Assembly (NCBI GenBank): GCA_029204225.1
Contig: CM055110.1
Location: 16,751,631-16,815,630 of the forward strand
DNA: 64,000 bases
Origin: Diphasiastrum complanatum
Taxonomy: Eukaryota; Streptophyta; Lycopodiopsida; Lycopodiales; Lycopodiaceae
Reading direction: 5' to 3'
Part shown: positions 36,299 to 49,682 of the stretch, piece after piece
Position numbering within the stretch: the stretch's first letter is position 1
Layout of the letters: every line of letters begins with the position of its first letter
Program-made: the position numbers and the translations under genes
The notes under the pieces: generated by a model
What the model was told of the DNA's origin: nothing
Seen by the model: only the letters and a program-made list of their open reading frames with translations
Databases searched by the model: none

Positions 36299-37078
36299 TG
36301 TTGAAGGGTTTGCGGATCCCAAGGCAACCCTAACCCTAGTTAATAAGTGAGAGGGATTTGGCACCCTGCGTGTGTAAGTCCAACCCGATGATCACATAGT
36401 TATTTGATTAATTAGAAAGTCAATGATAGGACTTTAGGCCTTTTTGCGAGACTTTTAATGTCTTAGGCCCTAAATATCAAGTTATTGAATAAAATAGGGG
36501 TCCCCACCAAAATTCAAATTCAAATTGGTTCCCTCCAATTATTGAATGGGTTCCCACTCTTTTTAAAATATGAATAGTTAGGGAGGTAGAAATGGGCCAA
36601 TAGGACTTTGAGGCCAAGGCCCTCCTCTCCACTATAAATAGGGGGAAACTCGAGTTGCTCCTCATGTTCAAATCTTCATTTCAATATCAGCATATTGGCT
36701 CTCTTATGGAATGGACATGTGAATGTCCTTGTTCTCTATCCTTTTTCCTCCATCTCTCATGATTTTGTTGTATTTGATAATTGTTAGATTTGAATGTTAT
36801 TGGGATTGTATGTTCTTATGCTTTTTGTGAGAGAGAAAGGGAGGGAGAGAGAAGCAAGTATCTATCTCATTGTGGATTGTAGTGTTAATGGATTTCGGGT
36901 TAATGGATGTAGTGTTAGCAGATGTTAGTGTTAATTGTGGATCATCTATGCATGCTGGATTTGATTTATGTTATCGCTCTCATGGGATCGAACCTCTGAG
37001 TGATGATTAACTTCATCACCTTGATGCTTGTATGCTAGATCTTGGGTTGAGGATAGGATAGGAAATTGAGCCACTACA
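36299..37078 (+). repeat. Solo LTR, family D
   Basis: A 780-bp unit beginning TGTTGAAGGGTTTGCGG and ending GCCACTACA. It matches 61893-62655 along its length and 60943-61341 in reverse. The flanks are CTCTT and CTCCT, an imperfect 5-bp duplication. A TATA-like CACTATAAATAGG lies near 36630. No internal element sequence adjoins it, so it looks like a solo LTR. Confidence 0.75.
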
Positions 37079-39450
37079 CTCCTTCACTCTCTCTCTACCC
37101 GAGGCCAATTAGTTGCATTCTCTCTCTATTTGAGAGCAACAACTTTTTGTACTTAGATTTTTTTTCATGAAGACTTCTTATACGTGTGAAAGTACTTTGG
37201 TGATGTTTGTATGCATGTAGATTTGAGACATTTAATGAAGATGATTTTGTTTCTAAAGAACAATATTAGAAATTAGAAACTAAGGTGTCTAATCTAAAAT
37301 AGACTCTAAATAGCATGCAAATGAAACACGATAAATTATTTGCAAAGCCTAAAAGCCTATTTGCTAATTTAGTACCTCTTGCTCAAATTTCAACTCCAGT
37401 TTTAGGTTCAGTTTCAGTACTTATTCTATCTCCGTTACCTGCAAATCATTGAGATGCCAAATAGTACATGTACAAAACTAGAAATTGATATGCTGAATTG
37501 TGAGTGTGATTGTTCCTTTAGTACTACTTTTTTGCCTACTAGTTTATTTTGTTTGAAAGGCACTTAAAAAAATCAAAAAGTTGGTATTTGAGTGGACAAT
37601 GGATCAACTCATAATTTTGTTCATTCTGCTCTTGTACAAATAACTTACCTTGAAAACTAAAGACAAAAATCATAAATATCTAATTTCAAGAGCCGTGTTG
37701 GACAATTGGGGCATCAAAGTGTCAAATCTTCCAATGGCTATACAAGATTATAGAAAATTCTTTACTTTTCATGTTTTGGATTTAGCACATACTGAGTGAA
37801 GTTTTGGCCTGAAAACTCAAACCCATCAACAAAATTATATTTTCAAATATAAGACTTTCATCCACCACATGATTATCGATGCCCTTCCTTAGTAGTTTAT
37901 GGCCCTTCATTCAAGACAAAAGTTGTCGTCTCTATCAACTAGTACTAGAACTAACTTGCACCCATTCTTTGAGTGCCCTATCTCTTCCTAGATGCTACTT
38001 TGGAGATCTAAAAAACTCAAGATCTCTCTCTGTTGTGAGACTACTAGGAAACAACTCTCTAATGAAAGCTTATGACTCTCTCATTTGGTTTCTTTATAGG
38101 CTCTTTGCCTATAAGAACTATGAAATGTCCAGATAGAAAAAGTTTCTTCAAATGCAAAAGCTGTATCATATATATTCTTTAACATAAAGTGTGCTTATGT
38201 ATGCTCTAGATACCTTCCTAGATGGTGTGCCCCATATTTTTTAACACTTGGCATACAATTTTTTTAGCTTTCGCTATTATATAGCTTCCATAAACTGGGC
38301 CCCCTTGATCTATACATCTGCTCATTGAAATGGACTGCATGCACGGTACAAAATATTTGAGCCATATTTAAGAGTTAAAGTTTTAATGAGTTGTCCATCT
38401 ATTATTGGCCACTTTAATTCTTAAGATAAGTTATACTATGGCCAATTATTTTGGGTCGTTAGCTTACATCATAAGGTTTGATGTATTATATTATTCCTTT
38501 GCAAGTTGGTCTTACATAGACAAAATGCTAGTCTCATATTCATATGGCGTATCTTTTCTTTTATTACATCATAAGGGGCCCATTCTAATAAAGACTTAAA
38601 TTTGGAGAATTTTTCAGTGTTCACTTTTTACCTTTCGACTTCAAAAGTTCAAATCTCAATTCTAACTATTTAGATTAGTTGGGAAACTTTGATTGTATTT
38701 TTTGTGTTTGTTATTTTTCACTATTTTTTTTTATTATATAAGGATTTATGGAGCTTTTAATTTAGAAACTTTTAAAATATCTCTATAGCAATCTAAAACT
38801 GAGTGTCTCGGCCTTTTATCTTTTCATAAAGACTATGTTTTCTTGCAACTATCTACTTAAACATGGATAACAATGAGAATGTGTTTTTCCTTCACAAACC
38901 CCACCTCCTCCGCACCCCACCCCATGAGCATGCAGAAACTGGAATCTTGGTATTCACTATCAATCATATATAGATCTCTAATTGTCAATCATATATAGAT
39001 CTCTAACTGAGATTTGAATACAATAGCCAGTGGACTCAATGGTAATGAATCTAAGATCCTCTTCCAAAGCATACTTGCCAAAAGTGTCTCCATCTAGGAA
39101 TTCTCAAGTCTCACGAGAAATGAAATATTTAACAATGAATAAATCATTATGCTTATGATCTTTGGAACCCATTTAGTATTTTTGGTAGGTTCTCCTAGAT
39201 AATGCACTTAAAAATAATAGTGTGGACATCACTGCAAAAATGTCTAACTAGGAACTCTCGAGTCCCTAAGGTGAAATATTTAATAACAAGTGACTTGTTG
39301 TACTTATGTTCTTTGGATCCCATTTAGTACGTTTGGAAGGTTCTACTAAAGAATGTGCTTGATAAGATTAAAGTGGACATCACCATAGCACGAGTTTCAT
39401 CCCTCGTGCACCCTACTAGTTGAGTGACCCATGGCACTAGTAGTGGGTCC
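37079..39450. other. Mostly unrecognised, with a Gypsy protease remnant
   Basis: Around 37590-37790 the plus strand reads VDNGSTHNFVHSALVQI and later PMAIQDYRKFFTFHVLDLAH, a decayed Ty3/gypsy protease with frame changes. From 37880 to 39450 the sequence is AT-rich; two short near-copies of TCAATCATATATAGATCTCTAA occur at about 38960 and 38985. I see no gene. Confidence 0.5.
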
Positions 39451-39452
39451 AT

Positions 39453-39453
<1 letters not shown>

Positions 39454-39505
<52 letters not shown>
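39454..39505. repeat. (AC)n microsatellite
   Basis: About 25 AC units, immediately left of the inverted repeat. Confidence 0.97.
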
Positions 39506-39506
<1 letters not shown>

Positions 39507-39693
39507 ATGACATAAAGTTGTAACCAATTCATCAATAATTTACTCTTTAGTAGAGCGGCAAGATGAACTATTATGAGCAAGTAATAGAGAAGATTCCAAG
39601 AGCTATGTTGTGGTAACACATGGTGAATTGGTTACAATGCCGCTCTACTAAAGAGTAAATTATTGGTAAATTGGTTACAACTTTCTGTCATAT
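39505..39693. repeat. Inverted repeat with 56-bp arms
   Basis: The left arm is 39505-39560 and the right arm 39638-39693, separated by 77 bases. Reverse-complementing the right arm gives 53 of 56 matches to the left arm. RNA from either strand would fold into a long hairpin. No target duplication was obvious because the left side is AC repeat. It could be a small foldback element or a hairpin RNA precursor. Confidence 0.85.
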
Positions 39694-39697
39694 TCAG

Positions 39698-40140
39698 CCT
39701 TCTTCCTATAGGGCACTCTTTCATATTATCTCTTCTATAATAACACAAGGTTCAACATGCGTAGGATATTAAAGAGAAATGTTGTCAATGGTTTGAATAA
39801 TTCAACCTAAGATGAGGACCTCAAACTTCTTGTAGACATTTTTGTTTATTGCATTTGCTAAAAATCCAAATTGCAATAGAAACTCATTAACTCTTTGAAA
39901 TCAGGCCCTGAGTGCCTATTTGAGTCCATATAGCGCATTCTACAAACTTTGTGCTCCAAATCGGGATGAAAAAAATCTTCAGGCTTCTTCAAATAAATCT
40001 ATTCATGAATAAAACCATTAAAAAAATTAGCTTGAACATCCATTTGATGCAATTCAAAATTGTCTACTACAATAGTCGCAAGAAGTGCTCTGATTGAAGT
40101 GATTTTAACTAGGCACCAGTTTCCACATATGGCCCACCAC
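39698..40140 (-). pseudogene. Antisense Copia RT fragment, duplicate 1
   Basis: The minus strand reads ALLATIVVDNFELHQMDVQA and then FIHE-IYLKKPEDFF, the Copia RT region normally LHQMDVKTAFLNGDLEEE. It is repeated at 40456-40908 with an offset of about 757 bp. Duplicate 1 ends in the C-rich microsatellite at 40138. Confidence 0.8.
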
Positions 40141-40210
40141 CACACACACACCCCCCCACCCCCCCCCCACCCCCCCCCCCCACCACCACCGCCACCACCA
40201 CACACACCCC
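40138..40210. repeat. CA/C-rich microsatellite
   Basis: Mixed (CA)n, (C)n and (CCA)n; apparent Pro/His or Gly/Trp ORFs across it are artefacts. Confidence 0.95.
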
Positions 40211-40455
40211 ACATTACTAGGAAGAGGGCCTCAATTGCCCATAACATAAGAGTTGGACCCAATTCAATTAATAATCATATGGAGTCCATGTATAAGACAT
40301 CACAAGAGCATCAATGATGTATCAAGTACATGTCCATAATGACCAATAGCTCAAATTGCATTTAGCTTTATGGATAAAAATCAAACTATGTATGTTTTGA
40401 AATTAGAAAACCAAATGTGAATTCATTATAAAATTATTTTAGATGTGTGTGGGTG

Positions 40456-40908
40456 CCTTCTTCTTATAGGGCACTCTTACATATTATCTCTTCTATAATA
40501 ACACAAGGTTCAACATGCATAGGATATTAAAGAGAAACGTTGTCAATGGTTTGAATAATGCAACCTAAGATGAGGACCTCAAACTTCTTGTAGACATTTT
40601 TGTTTATTGCATTTGCTAAAAATCCAAATTGCAATAGAAACTTATTAACTCTTTGAAATCAGGCCCAGAGTGCCTATTTGAGTCCATATAGGGCCTTGTG
40701 CATTCTACAAACTTTGTGCTCCAAATCGAGATGAAAAAAATCTTCAAGCTTCTTCAAATAAATCTATTCATGAATAAAACCAATAAAAAAAGTAGCTTGA
40801 ACATCCATTTGATGCAATTCAAAATTGTCTACTACAATAGTGGCAAGAAGTGCTCTGATTGAAGTGATTTTAAGTAGGCACTAGTTTCCACATATGGCCC
40901 ACCTAGTG
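40456..40908 (-). pseudogene. Antisense Copia RT fragment, duplicate 2
   Basis: Collinear with duplicate 1, from CCTTCTTCTTATAGGGCACTC to CACATATGGCCCACC. It adds a few bases (GGGCCTTGTG) missing from the other copy. Confidence 0.8.
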
Positions 40909-42108
<1,200 letters not shown>

Positions 42109-42306
42109 TGCATCTACTTGAAAAAGACGTAGTGTAAAATAATGTTTGGCTATTCTAAGTGTCCACTTCAATGCCCGTACTCACTCCAAACCACAACATT
42201 GGAGCCCACTTTCACCAATGGTCATGATTTAATGTTGAATGCTGGGCTAGATGAGTTTTATGGATTCAATGACGAAGATTAATTTGAAGTAACCCAAAGT
42301 GCCTTC

Positions 42307-43166
42307 TGTTAAAAATTGTAAAACATATCTATCATATGTTGTTGATGTTTGGGGGGTCCTACCCATGTAAATACTTTGTACATATCAAGGTATGTGAATT
42401 GAGCACATATCCTTGTAGAGAAGGGCGAGTTTGGGTTAGGTAGATCAAATTCCAATGACATGCATAAAGTCTACTTGGTCTAGTATGACATGCAATGATG
42501 TTGACAATGTCTAGTTTGACATGCATATAGAAATTCACATGGAATTGGTCAATTATGACCTTGTAGAAACTTGAGCCACAATAAATGCATTATGTCCTAA
42601 GTTTCCATTGCGACATGCAAAGCATGCAAACACTCTAATGGACACATGCATGTAGTTTTGTACATGGCTAGTTGAGAAATTACCATTTGGAAAAAGTAGG
42701 TAGAAGTTAGGTGCAATCTGTGCATGCAAGCAATTAGGTGTCAAGATAATGGTAGTTTGCACTTGAATAGGTGTAGGATATGCATTGAATGTAAGGGGTA
42801 CCAAGAATTTTGGCTCTCCTATATATGTACATATCATTCTCATTCATTTCTAATGATGAATCAAGCTTTGGTAATGTCATAATGTCAAAATTGGATCTCA
42901 TGCTATTTTGCTTGTTTTGATATTCTCTCTCTAACTTGAGTAGAAGGTCTCCTTCATACATTCTTTTGCTTATGTATTCTCTCTATTTGTGAGGAATTAG
43001 CTTTGCTTTGATCTGTAGCATTCTAGATTGTGCTCTGGCCTCAGATCTTGTGGTAGATTGCACGATTGCTCTACAGATGTTTTGTGTGCCATCACAAAGC
43101 ATGGTCAAGATCATTCACACATTTCTTGTGGATCCCCACATGTGTGAACTTGCTGGATTTTTCACA
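42307..43166 (+). repeat. 5' LTR of Copia H
   Basis: TGTTAAAAATTG...TTTTTCACA; TATA-like CCTATATATG near 42818. Pairs with 47564-48424. Confidence 0.93.
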
Positions 43167-43178
43167 TGGTATCAGAGC
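43167..43178 (+). other. Primer binding site of Copia H
   Basis: TGGTATCAGAGC directly after the 5' LTR. The leader beyond it (to about 44195) is non-coding and contains the perfect palindrome TTTCACACGTGTGAAA at 43350-43365. Confidence 0.9.
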
Positions 43179-44195
43179 CATACCATGCTTTGAATGCTAC
43201 TAACATCAGGTGTTTGAAGAATTCTGTGACAATTCAATCTAGGAAGCTGTTTAGCACTTTTTTGCTATCTATTCTTGAACAATTTTTGGATGAATCAGAT
43301 GAGAACTGATATTTTCAGTCCAGAATAGAGTATGTATGGAATTTTGACATTTCACACGTGTGAAAATCAGAATACTTCATTTGCCTCTATTTCCTTTGTG
43401 CTAGGTCCAAAGTACTGACATTATAGCTTGTTGAAAAGCTAGAAGAACCCTCTTTCCATTGCAAGTGGTTTCAATTCATTCTGATGATCCTAGTAGGAGT
43501 TATAAGCTCTTAAAGAATGGTAGAGAGAGACCCAAAACCCGAGTGGACACTTTTTGATTTGATAACATTGCATGCATGATTCATCATTCATAGTTTTTTG
43601 TAATCAATCTGAGAAAGAATTGGGTACGTCAACATTATGTTGTCATAGTCACATCATTTCACACAAAGGGTTGTGTTTGAGTTGAATGTGTGTTTCTAAA
43701 GTGTGTTTCATTCATTTGAAACTCGTGGTAAAATTTGACATCAGAATTGTAAGTGCTTCATCAGAAGAAAGAGGCTAGATCCAAATTCAAAGTGATTGAT
43801 TTTCTGTTGTGAGAAAGGACTCACATAGCTGTTCCAAGGTTTTGCATAGGATTTGGTAGGTATACCAGTTCAACAAACTTGAGATCTAGACAAAATTTTG
43901 AGTCATGTAACACATTGTTTCATACAATTTGAGTGTATTTGAGTCAATAGTGGTGTCTTTAAGCATTTCACACATGCCAAAAGAAGAAAGTACCAAAATT
44001 TGTCTATACTCCAATTCAAGTTGAGAGGTTGATCTTGTTTGTTTTGTTTTGGTGGAATATTTGAGACCTATCAAATGCTGTTGCAAGACTTTGCATAGGA
44101 TTTGGTAATACACCCAATTGTTTTGGTTCCTATTGTAAAAAAGAAGCAACACACTCAATTCTATGTTGTTGTCCATCTACAAGAAGTCTTCACAT

Positions 44196-44905
44196 ACATG
44201 GCATCTATAGGAGATTTTCTCTTTGAGGCTAGTGAGAGACTAAATACCTCCAACTATTCAGTTTGGAAGGATAGGATAGAGTCTTTGTTGATTCTTTATG
44301 GTGTAATGGACATAGTATTGGGAATTGAAGTTGAAACTGAAGCTCATGATGAGGCTCAAAGATTCAAGAAGAGAGCAAGAATTGCTCTTCATATCATCAA
44401 ATTGAACATCTCTGATCAGATGTTGAGAGAAATAAGTTCATGTACCTCAGCCAAGCAGACTTGGGAAACTCTTAAGAACTTTTTTGAAGCAAAGATCACA
44501 TCAAGACTCTTACTCTTAGAAATTAGATATTTTCTAGTTTCCAAAGAGTTGATGAAAGTGCTTCAAGTTTTGTAATGAGAGTTAAAGATCTTCACAGAGA
44601 GATAGCTTGCTCTAGAGAATAGTCAACTTGTTCAAGTAGTCCTTAATGGACTTAGAGAAGAATATGCAAATGTTGTGCAAACTTATGCTATCAAGGAGGA
44701 GCTACCATCTATGGAGGCTCTACATGATATTCTTATTGCTGAAGAATGCAAGCAAAAGAACAAGCTATCAAAGATCAACACGCTTTCAAGGAAGGATGGT
44801 GGTTGTGGCAAAGATGCCAAGATCAAGTCAAGAAGGAGGAGCAAGAACAAATTTCTCAAGCCTTCACCAAGGACAAAGCAAAGGACAAAGACGAAGGAGG
44901 AGTAG
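44196..44905 (+). pseudogene. Copia H gag
   Basis: Gag begins FEASERLNTSNYSVWKDRIE, the same domain as in Copia A2, and is open to about 44575. It then shifts frame: YAIKEELPSMEALHDILIAE resumes from 44675 and ends in a Lys/Arg-rich tail at 44905. A zinc knuckle is not recognisable. Confidence 0.85.
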
Positions 44906-45068
44906 AAGATGATTTGACTCATTCTTCTATCTTCAAGAAGATCAAGCCAATTTTATCATAGAAGACTCACATGCAAGTTGTGGAGAGGCATCTCTCATGA
45001 TGTCTAGTTTTTCCTCTTTATTCTCTAGTGATGTATCATGATATATTGATAGTGGTGCATCATCACAC

Positions 45069-46808
45069 ATGAGTTGCACTAAAAGTTATTTTGTTTCTCT
45101 AGAACCTTTTCAAGAACTTAAAGATTCAATATACACAACTGTGGGTGATGCATGTTCAATTGAAGGAGTTGGAATTTGTTCCTTGAATCTTGCATCTTCT
45201 ATGAGTTTATCACTTTCCAATGTACTTTATGTTCCTAGTCTCACAAAGAATGTGATTAGTGTTGGAAAGTTATTTGATGATGGTTTTGAAGTGGAATTCA
45301 ATGTCAATAATTGTTCTATAAAGAAAGGTGATAAGATCCTTGCATGTGGATCTAAATATGGAGGCATTTTCAAGCTAGATGTGCATGAAAATGCAAGTGC
45401 ATGTGATGTTGCATTGATGACTTGTGTTTCCAAGAAGGAAGAATGGCATAGGAGGTTGCATGTTTCCAATTTCATATCTATGTCTTCAATGGTCAAGGAG
45501 ATCAAGCCAAGAGTGGCTTATTATATGGCAAAATTACATATGGATCCATATTTGATGTCTTCAACCAAGACAAAACATACTATGGAGTTGGAACATTCGG
45601 ATGTTCATCTTTCTTTATCAGAAATCAAGGGAGGTGTTTCTTGCTTTACATGTACTATTGATGGTTCCACAAGTTACATTTGGCTATGTCTTGTATCTTC
45701 AAGTTTAATGGTGCATGTGTATGTTCCATCATGCAAAACTTTATGGAGTTATGGAGCTAATGGAAGGAGTGCACTATATGGAGTCTTGTTCAACTATAAG
45801 CCTAAGGTTGTGTACCTTGGTGTTCTTGAAGGTTATTGCTTTGCATGTGGTTTCTTGGAAGGAAAGAAGGATGAAGATCCAAGTCTAATATGGATCATGG
45901 TTGGATGTTTATCCACCAAGGAAGGCTACAAAGCCTTTACACTCTCTATCTCAAAGGTGTTTGATTATGGAGAAGTTATTGATTTTGAAGATCTATTTTC
46001 TATCTTTGAAGAGGCCGAGAGCATAGTGTCTCTTATTGCATCAAAAGTTCATTCTATTGAGAAAAGCCAACTTATGATGGGGTCGAGGTTTGAGGAGGAG
46101 TATCCTCAACATGCAAGTCCAAGTAGATCTTCTTTATTGTACAAGGCCGAGTACTTGAGGATCTTATTTCATGGAAAAGAAAAGTTAAGTGAAGGTGGTA
46201 TTCATTGTATTCTACTCACCTATGGATCTCTTTCTTTTGTTGATGATCTATCTTGCTTAGTTGAGACTTGCTTATCTCAAAGATCAAGTAAGACTATTCT
46301 AGTTTTGAATGAAGTCTTTAGTTTGGAGTTAATTTTTGTCATTGGTGACTTGATTATGTTTCCAAAACATCTAAAAAGCAAGATATTGTATCATCATTTG
46401 TATGCTCTTAAATTGAGTAAGAGCAAGAATAAGAACAAGCTCAAACATATTGAAGAATATGTTCCTTCATTTGAAGAGGCATCTTGTAAACTTCTTATGA
46501 GGTTAAGTGAAACATCCATTGAGGACACTTACACTCTCAAGAGAGTATTTAGCCTCAATTTGATCAAGTTAGAATATGGTTTCAAGATTAGATCTTTTTT
46601 GGATAAAGTTCATAGAATTTGGACTAGTATAGCTAGCATGCTTAATCTTGAATATTGCTCATGGTATAATCTTGATCTATTTGATCTTTGTGGTCATTAT
46701 GAGGCTTGGAGGCCTCGTCTTTTTCAGATTTTGTGCAGCCAACTTCAGGCATGTGGACTTTGCAGACCCAAGATCTACATCAGGCATGGAGGAGGCATAT
46801 CAACATAG
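45069..46808 (+). CDS. Copia H 579-residue chimeric ORF (protease/integrase remnant plus unknown module)
   Basis: The protease active site YIDSGASSHM lies just upstream in the same frame, behind a TGA at 45039-45041 where Trp is expected. Inside the ORF: the rest of protease (LYVPSLTKNVISVGKLFDDG), a GAG-pre-integrase remnant (EEWHRRLHV), and an integrase start (ELEHSDVHLS). The second Asp and Glu of the DDE triad are missing: an in-frame deletion joins to the post-core region (LFNYKPKVVYLGVLEGYCFA). From about residue 300 on no Copia domain is recognisable. This part shares ASCKLLMR(L/I)SE and HYEAWR with 14968-15930. The frame stays open across the deletion and the foreign module, which is unusual for a decaying element. 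Confidence 0.7.
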   Translation: MSCTKSYFVSLEPFQELKDSIYTTVGDACSIEGVGICSLNLASSMSLSLSNVLYVPSLTKNVISVGKLFDDGFEVEFNVNNCSIKKGDKILACGSKYGGIFKLDVHENASACDVALMTCVSKKEEWHRRLHVSNFISMSSMVKEIKPRVAYYMAKLHMDPYLMSSTKTKHTMELEHSDVHLSLSEIKGGVSCFTCTIDGSTSYIWLCLVSSSLMVHVYVPSCKTLWSYGANGRSALYGVLFNYKPKVVYLGVLEGYCFACGFLEGKKDEDPSLIWIMVGCLSTKEGYKAFTLSISKVFDYGEVIDFEDLFSIFEEAESIVSLIASKVHSIEKSQLMMGSRFEEEYPQHASPSRSSLLYKAEYLRILFHGKEKLSEGGIHCILLTYGSLSFVDDLSCLVETCLSQRSSKTILVLNEVFSLELIFVIGDLIMFPKHLKSKILYHHLYALKLSKSKNKNKLKHIEEYVPSFEEASCKLLMRLSETSIEDTYTLKRVFSLNLIKLEYGFKIRSFLDKVHRIWTSIASMLNLEYCSWYNLDLFDLCGHYEAWRPRLFQILCSQLQACGLCRPKIYIRHGGGIST

Positions 46809-47563
46809 CGGCTAATTGGTGGAAAAATTTTCAAAGGCATTTGGAAAAGATTTCAAATGGTTATAACTTCTAATCCGTAACTCGGATCCGAATGATCCTA
46901 AAAGGTAAATTGATCCTTAAAACTCATAGAATTCACTAAGATTGAAAAAAATGACTTTTAATCTTATCATAAATTTCTCAGTTTGAGTGATGTGTAATGC
47001 TTAACAAAAGTATGATAAATCAGCTATTGCTAATCCATTGAAAAACATGGAGAAGCTATCGCTCAAAGTGGTTGAAAAACACCATCAGAGCTATATATAT
47101 ATTATATATTTTCAAAACTACATACATTATCATGATAAAACCATTGAAAAAGATGGTCAAGCTTTCATAGATAAATCATGGCAATTGCATCAAAGATTAA
47201 ATCAAATTAAGTTTGCTTCATTGGAGAGAATACAAGAATTAGTAAATGAAAAACATTTATATCATTGAGAAGAATATTTGAGATGGATTACTTACGAGGT
47301 GAATGGTTCAAACTTAAGTTACCTTCTAGTACAATCTATGGCAATATCCGAACTAGAAACCCAATGACTAGCTTCATAATCATACCAAAACACCGCTATA
47401 GTGTTATGAACACTATTAAGCAACACAACAAACGTACCACAATGGACTTGGAAAGCGTGCTACTATGATGGATTCTTTGTTCATCTTCACTTCGAATGCA
47501 AAGCAAAGAATCCACACTCAAAGGATCTTCACCAACATCAGATAGATATATTTTAAGGAGGAG
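46809..47563. other. Non-coding 3' region of Copia H
   Basis: AT-rich with no recognised domain; small ORFs at 47038-47268 and 47265-47468 show no family resemblance. Ends in the purine tract AAGGAGGAG (47555-47563). Confidence 0.5.
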
Positions 47564-48424
47564 TGTTAAAAATTGTAAAACATATCTATCATATGTTGTT
47601 GATGTTTGGGGGGTCCTACCCATGTAAATACTTTATACATATCCAAGGTATGTGAATTGAGCACATATCCTTGTAGAGAAGGGCGAGTTTGGGTTAGGTA
47701 GATCAAATTCCAATGACATGCATAAAGTCTAGTTGGTCTATTATGACATGCAATGATGTTGACAATGTCTAGTTTGACATGCATATAGAAATTCACATGG
47801 AATTGGTCAATTATGACCTTGTAGAAACTCGAGCCACAATAAATGCATTATGTCCTAAGTTTCCATTGTGACATGCAAAGCATGCAAACATTCTAATGGA
47901 CACATGCATGAACTTTTGTACATGGCTAGTTGAGAAATTGCCATTTGGAAAAAGTAGGTAGAAGTTATGTGCATTTTGTGCATGCAAGCAATTAGGTGTC
48001 AAGATAATGATAGTTTGCACTTGAATAGGTGTAGGATATGCATTGAATGCAAGGAATACCACAAATTTTGGCTCTCCTATATATGTACATATCATTCTCA
48101 TTCATTTCTAATGATGAATCAAGCTTTGGTAATGTCATAATGTCAAAATTGGATCTCATGCTATTTTGCTTGTTTTGATATTCTCTCTCTAACTCGAGTA
48201 GAAGGTCTCCTTCATACATTCTTTTTCTTATGTATTCTCTCTATTTGTGAGGAATTAGTTTTGCTTTGATCTATAGCATTCTAGATTGTGCTCTAGCCTC
48301 AGATCTTGTGGTAGATTGCAGGATTGCTCTACAGGTGTTTTGTGTGCCATCACAAAGCATGGTCAAGATCATTCACACATTTCTTGTGGATCCCCACACG
48401 TGTGAACTTGCTGGATTTTTCACA
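47564..48424 (+). repeat. 3' LTR of Copia H
   Basis: Pairs with 42307-43166. Has CACACGTGTG at 48395-48404 where the 5' LTR has CACATGTGTG. Confidence 0.93.
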
Positions 48425-48594
48425 CCTTCAAAAGCAAAGCAACCTTCAATTTCATTAAAAAAATTCAGTTGAAGGGACCCAAGGACCAAAATTGCTTGAA
48501 GAGTGAAGTTGTTTCACTATGAAGAAACAGTTCATTTTCTAAAAAAACCCTTATTTCTACCTCCTTTAACCGTTTTGGACCAAGTGAGGGGCTA

Positions 48595-49529
48595 TGTTGG
48601 ATTTCTATCCTCTCTATCCCTATGTTTCTGCTAATCTAGATCCATTCATTGGCTGTTATAAATACTTGTACAGTTGTATGCTCTGGAAAAATACACTTGT
48701 TTTATGATAGTCTATAGAAATACTAAGGAATCAGTGACAACGTTTTCTCCAATTGTTTGGACACCTTTGACTATTTGGTCATTCTTGATTATTCGGTCAT
48801 CTTCATAGTTTAGACATCCTCAAACAATCAGCCGTAATCTAACTATCGGCGGATCAACAAGTACATTCAATCATGATCGGACAAAATTCCTAACTGAATC
48901 AGATACTATCCGAAGGTGATTGCCAACAACACGTAGTGCCTTAATCCTAATTGTAAAGTACAAATTAAGTATTCTTTTAATTAGTTAGCCATGTGCATAT
49001 ATCCAACAACTTATCAGTTGCTCGATTAGCTCAATCATCTATCTAGTCTATCAATCGAATATTTCGAGTGAAATTACTTTGCTCTTTCTCTTTGTTATCA
49101 CAAAGTATTCAGGAAGAACGTGACTATGTCTGCATTTAGATTGTATTTTCTTCACGATTGAATAATCATTGTTTAAGTAATCTAGGTCATGTATGTCGTG
49201 TTGAATGCTCATTTTATTCATGTTCAGATCAATTCTTGTTTGCAGATAAATTTATTCGTAAATTAATTTATTTATATGACTAATAGCCTATGTCAATTTG
49301 TCGCTCTAATTTTCACACCTAATATGCTTTTGCAAAGCTAAATCTAAAATCAATTTAATTCGTGAATAGCTATGGAATCGATCGTATCGATCCAATGACT
49401 TCAAAGCTATGATCAAATAGCACAGACTTCAATTTGTGGAAGTCGATCTGAATCCAATAGAAGTAGTTGCATGCATCGAGGATTCTGTGCACCCGTGTCT
49501 ACTGCGCCACGACATATTGAATCCCAACA
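48595..49529 (+). repeat. 5' LTR of Copia E (LTR family E)
   Basis: A 935-bp LTR with termini TGTTGG/CCAACA, followed by a PBS-like TGATATCAGAGC (one change from TGGTATCAGAGC). Its stretch 49195-49420 recurs at 62656-62877. Confidence 0.85.
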
Positions 49530-49682
49530 TGATATCAGAGCAGTAATTCTACTCTTTGATTCATAAAGATGGACTTAGAGTTACATTATCAGAATGATTG
49601 TTCATATAGAGAGTATACACTTGTTATAATTATTTTCAGTCATATAATCTACTATCTGCATACACTCATCATGAATTTCTAG

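Larger units (their letters stand above)
42307..48424 (+). mobile_element. Copia H: RT-less LTR element with target duplication
   Basis: A 6118-bp element. LTRs at 42307-43166 (860 bp) and 47564-48424 (861 bp) differ at about 27 positions, roughly 3 percent. The 5-bp target duplication is CCTTC (42302-42306 and 48425-48429). It has a tRNA-Met PBS at 43167-43178 and a purine tract AAGGAGGAG before the 3' LTR. The coding part has gag, protease and a remnant integrase but no RT or RNase H. In their place is the 3' part of a long ORF (to 46808), plus 750 bp of non-coding DNA. It must depend on another element's enzymes to move. Confidence 0.93.

Noticed and set aside
36320-36340. Telomere-like CCCTAACCCTA (also in 61300-61320 and 61920-61940)
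   Set aside because: Only two units, always at the same place in LTR D; it is part of the LTR, not an interstitial telomere. A telo-box role in the LTR promoter is possible but unsupported.
39999-40317. Pro/His-rich and Gly/Trp-rich ORFs
   Set aside because: They arise from the CA/C-rich microsatellite inside an antisense Copia fragment.
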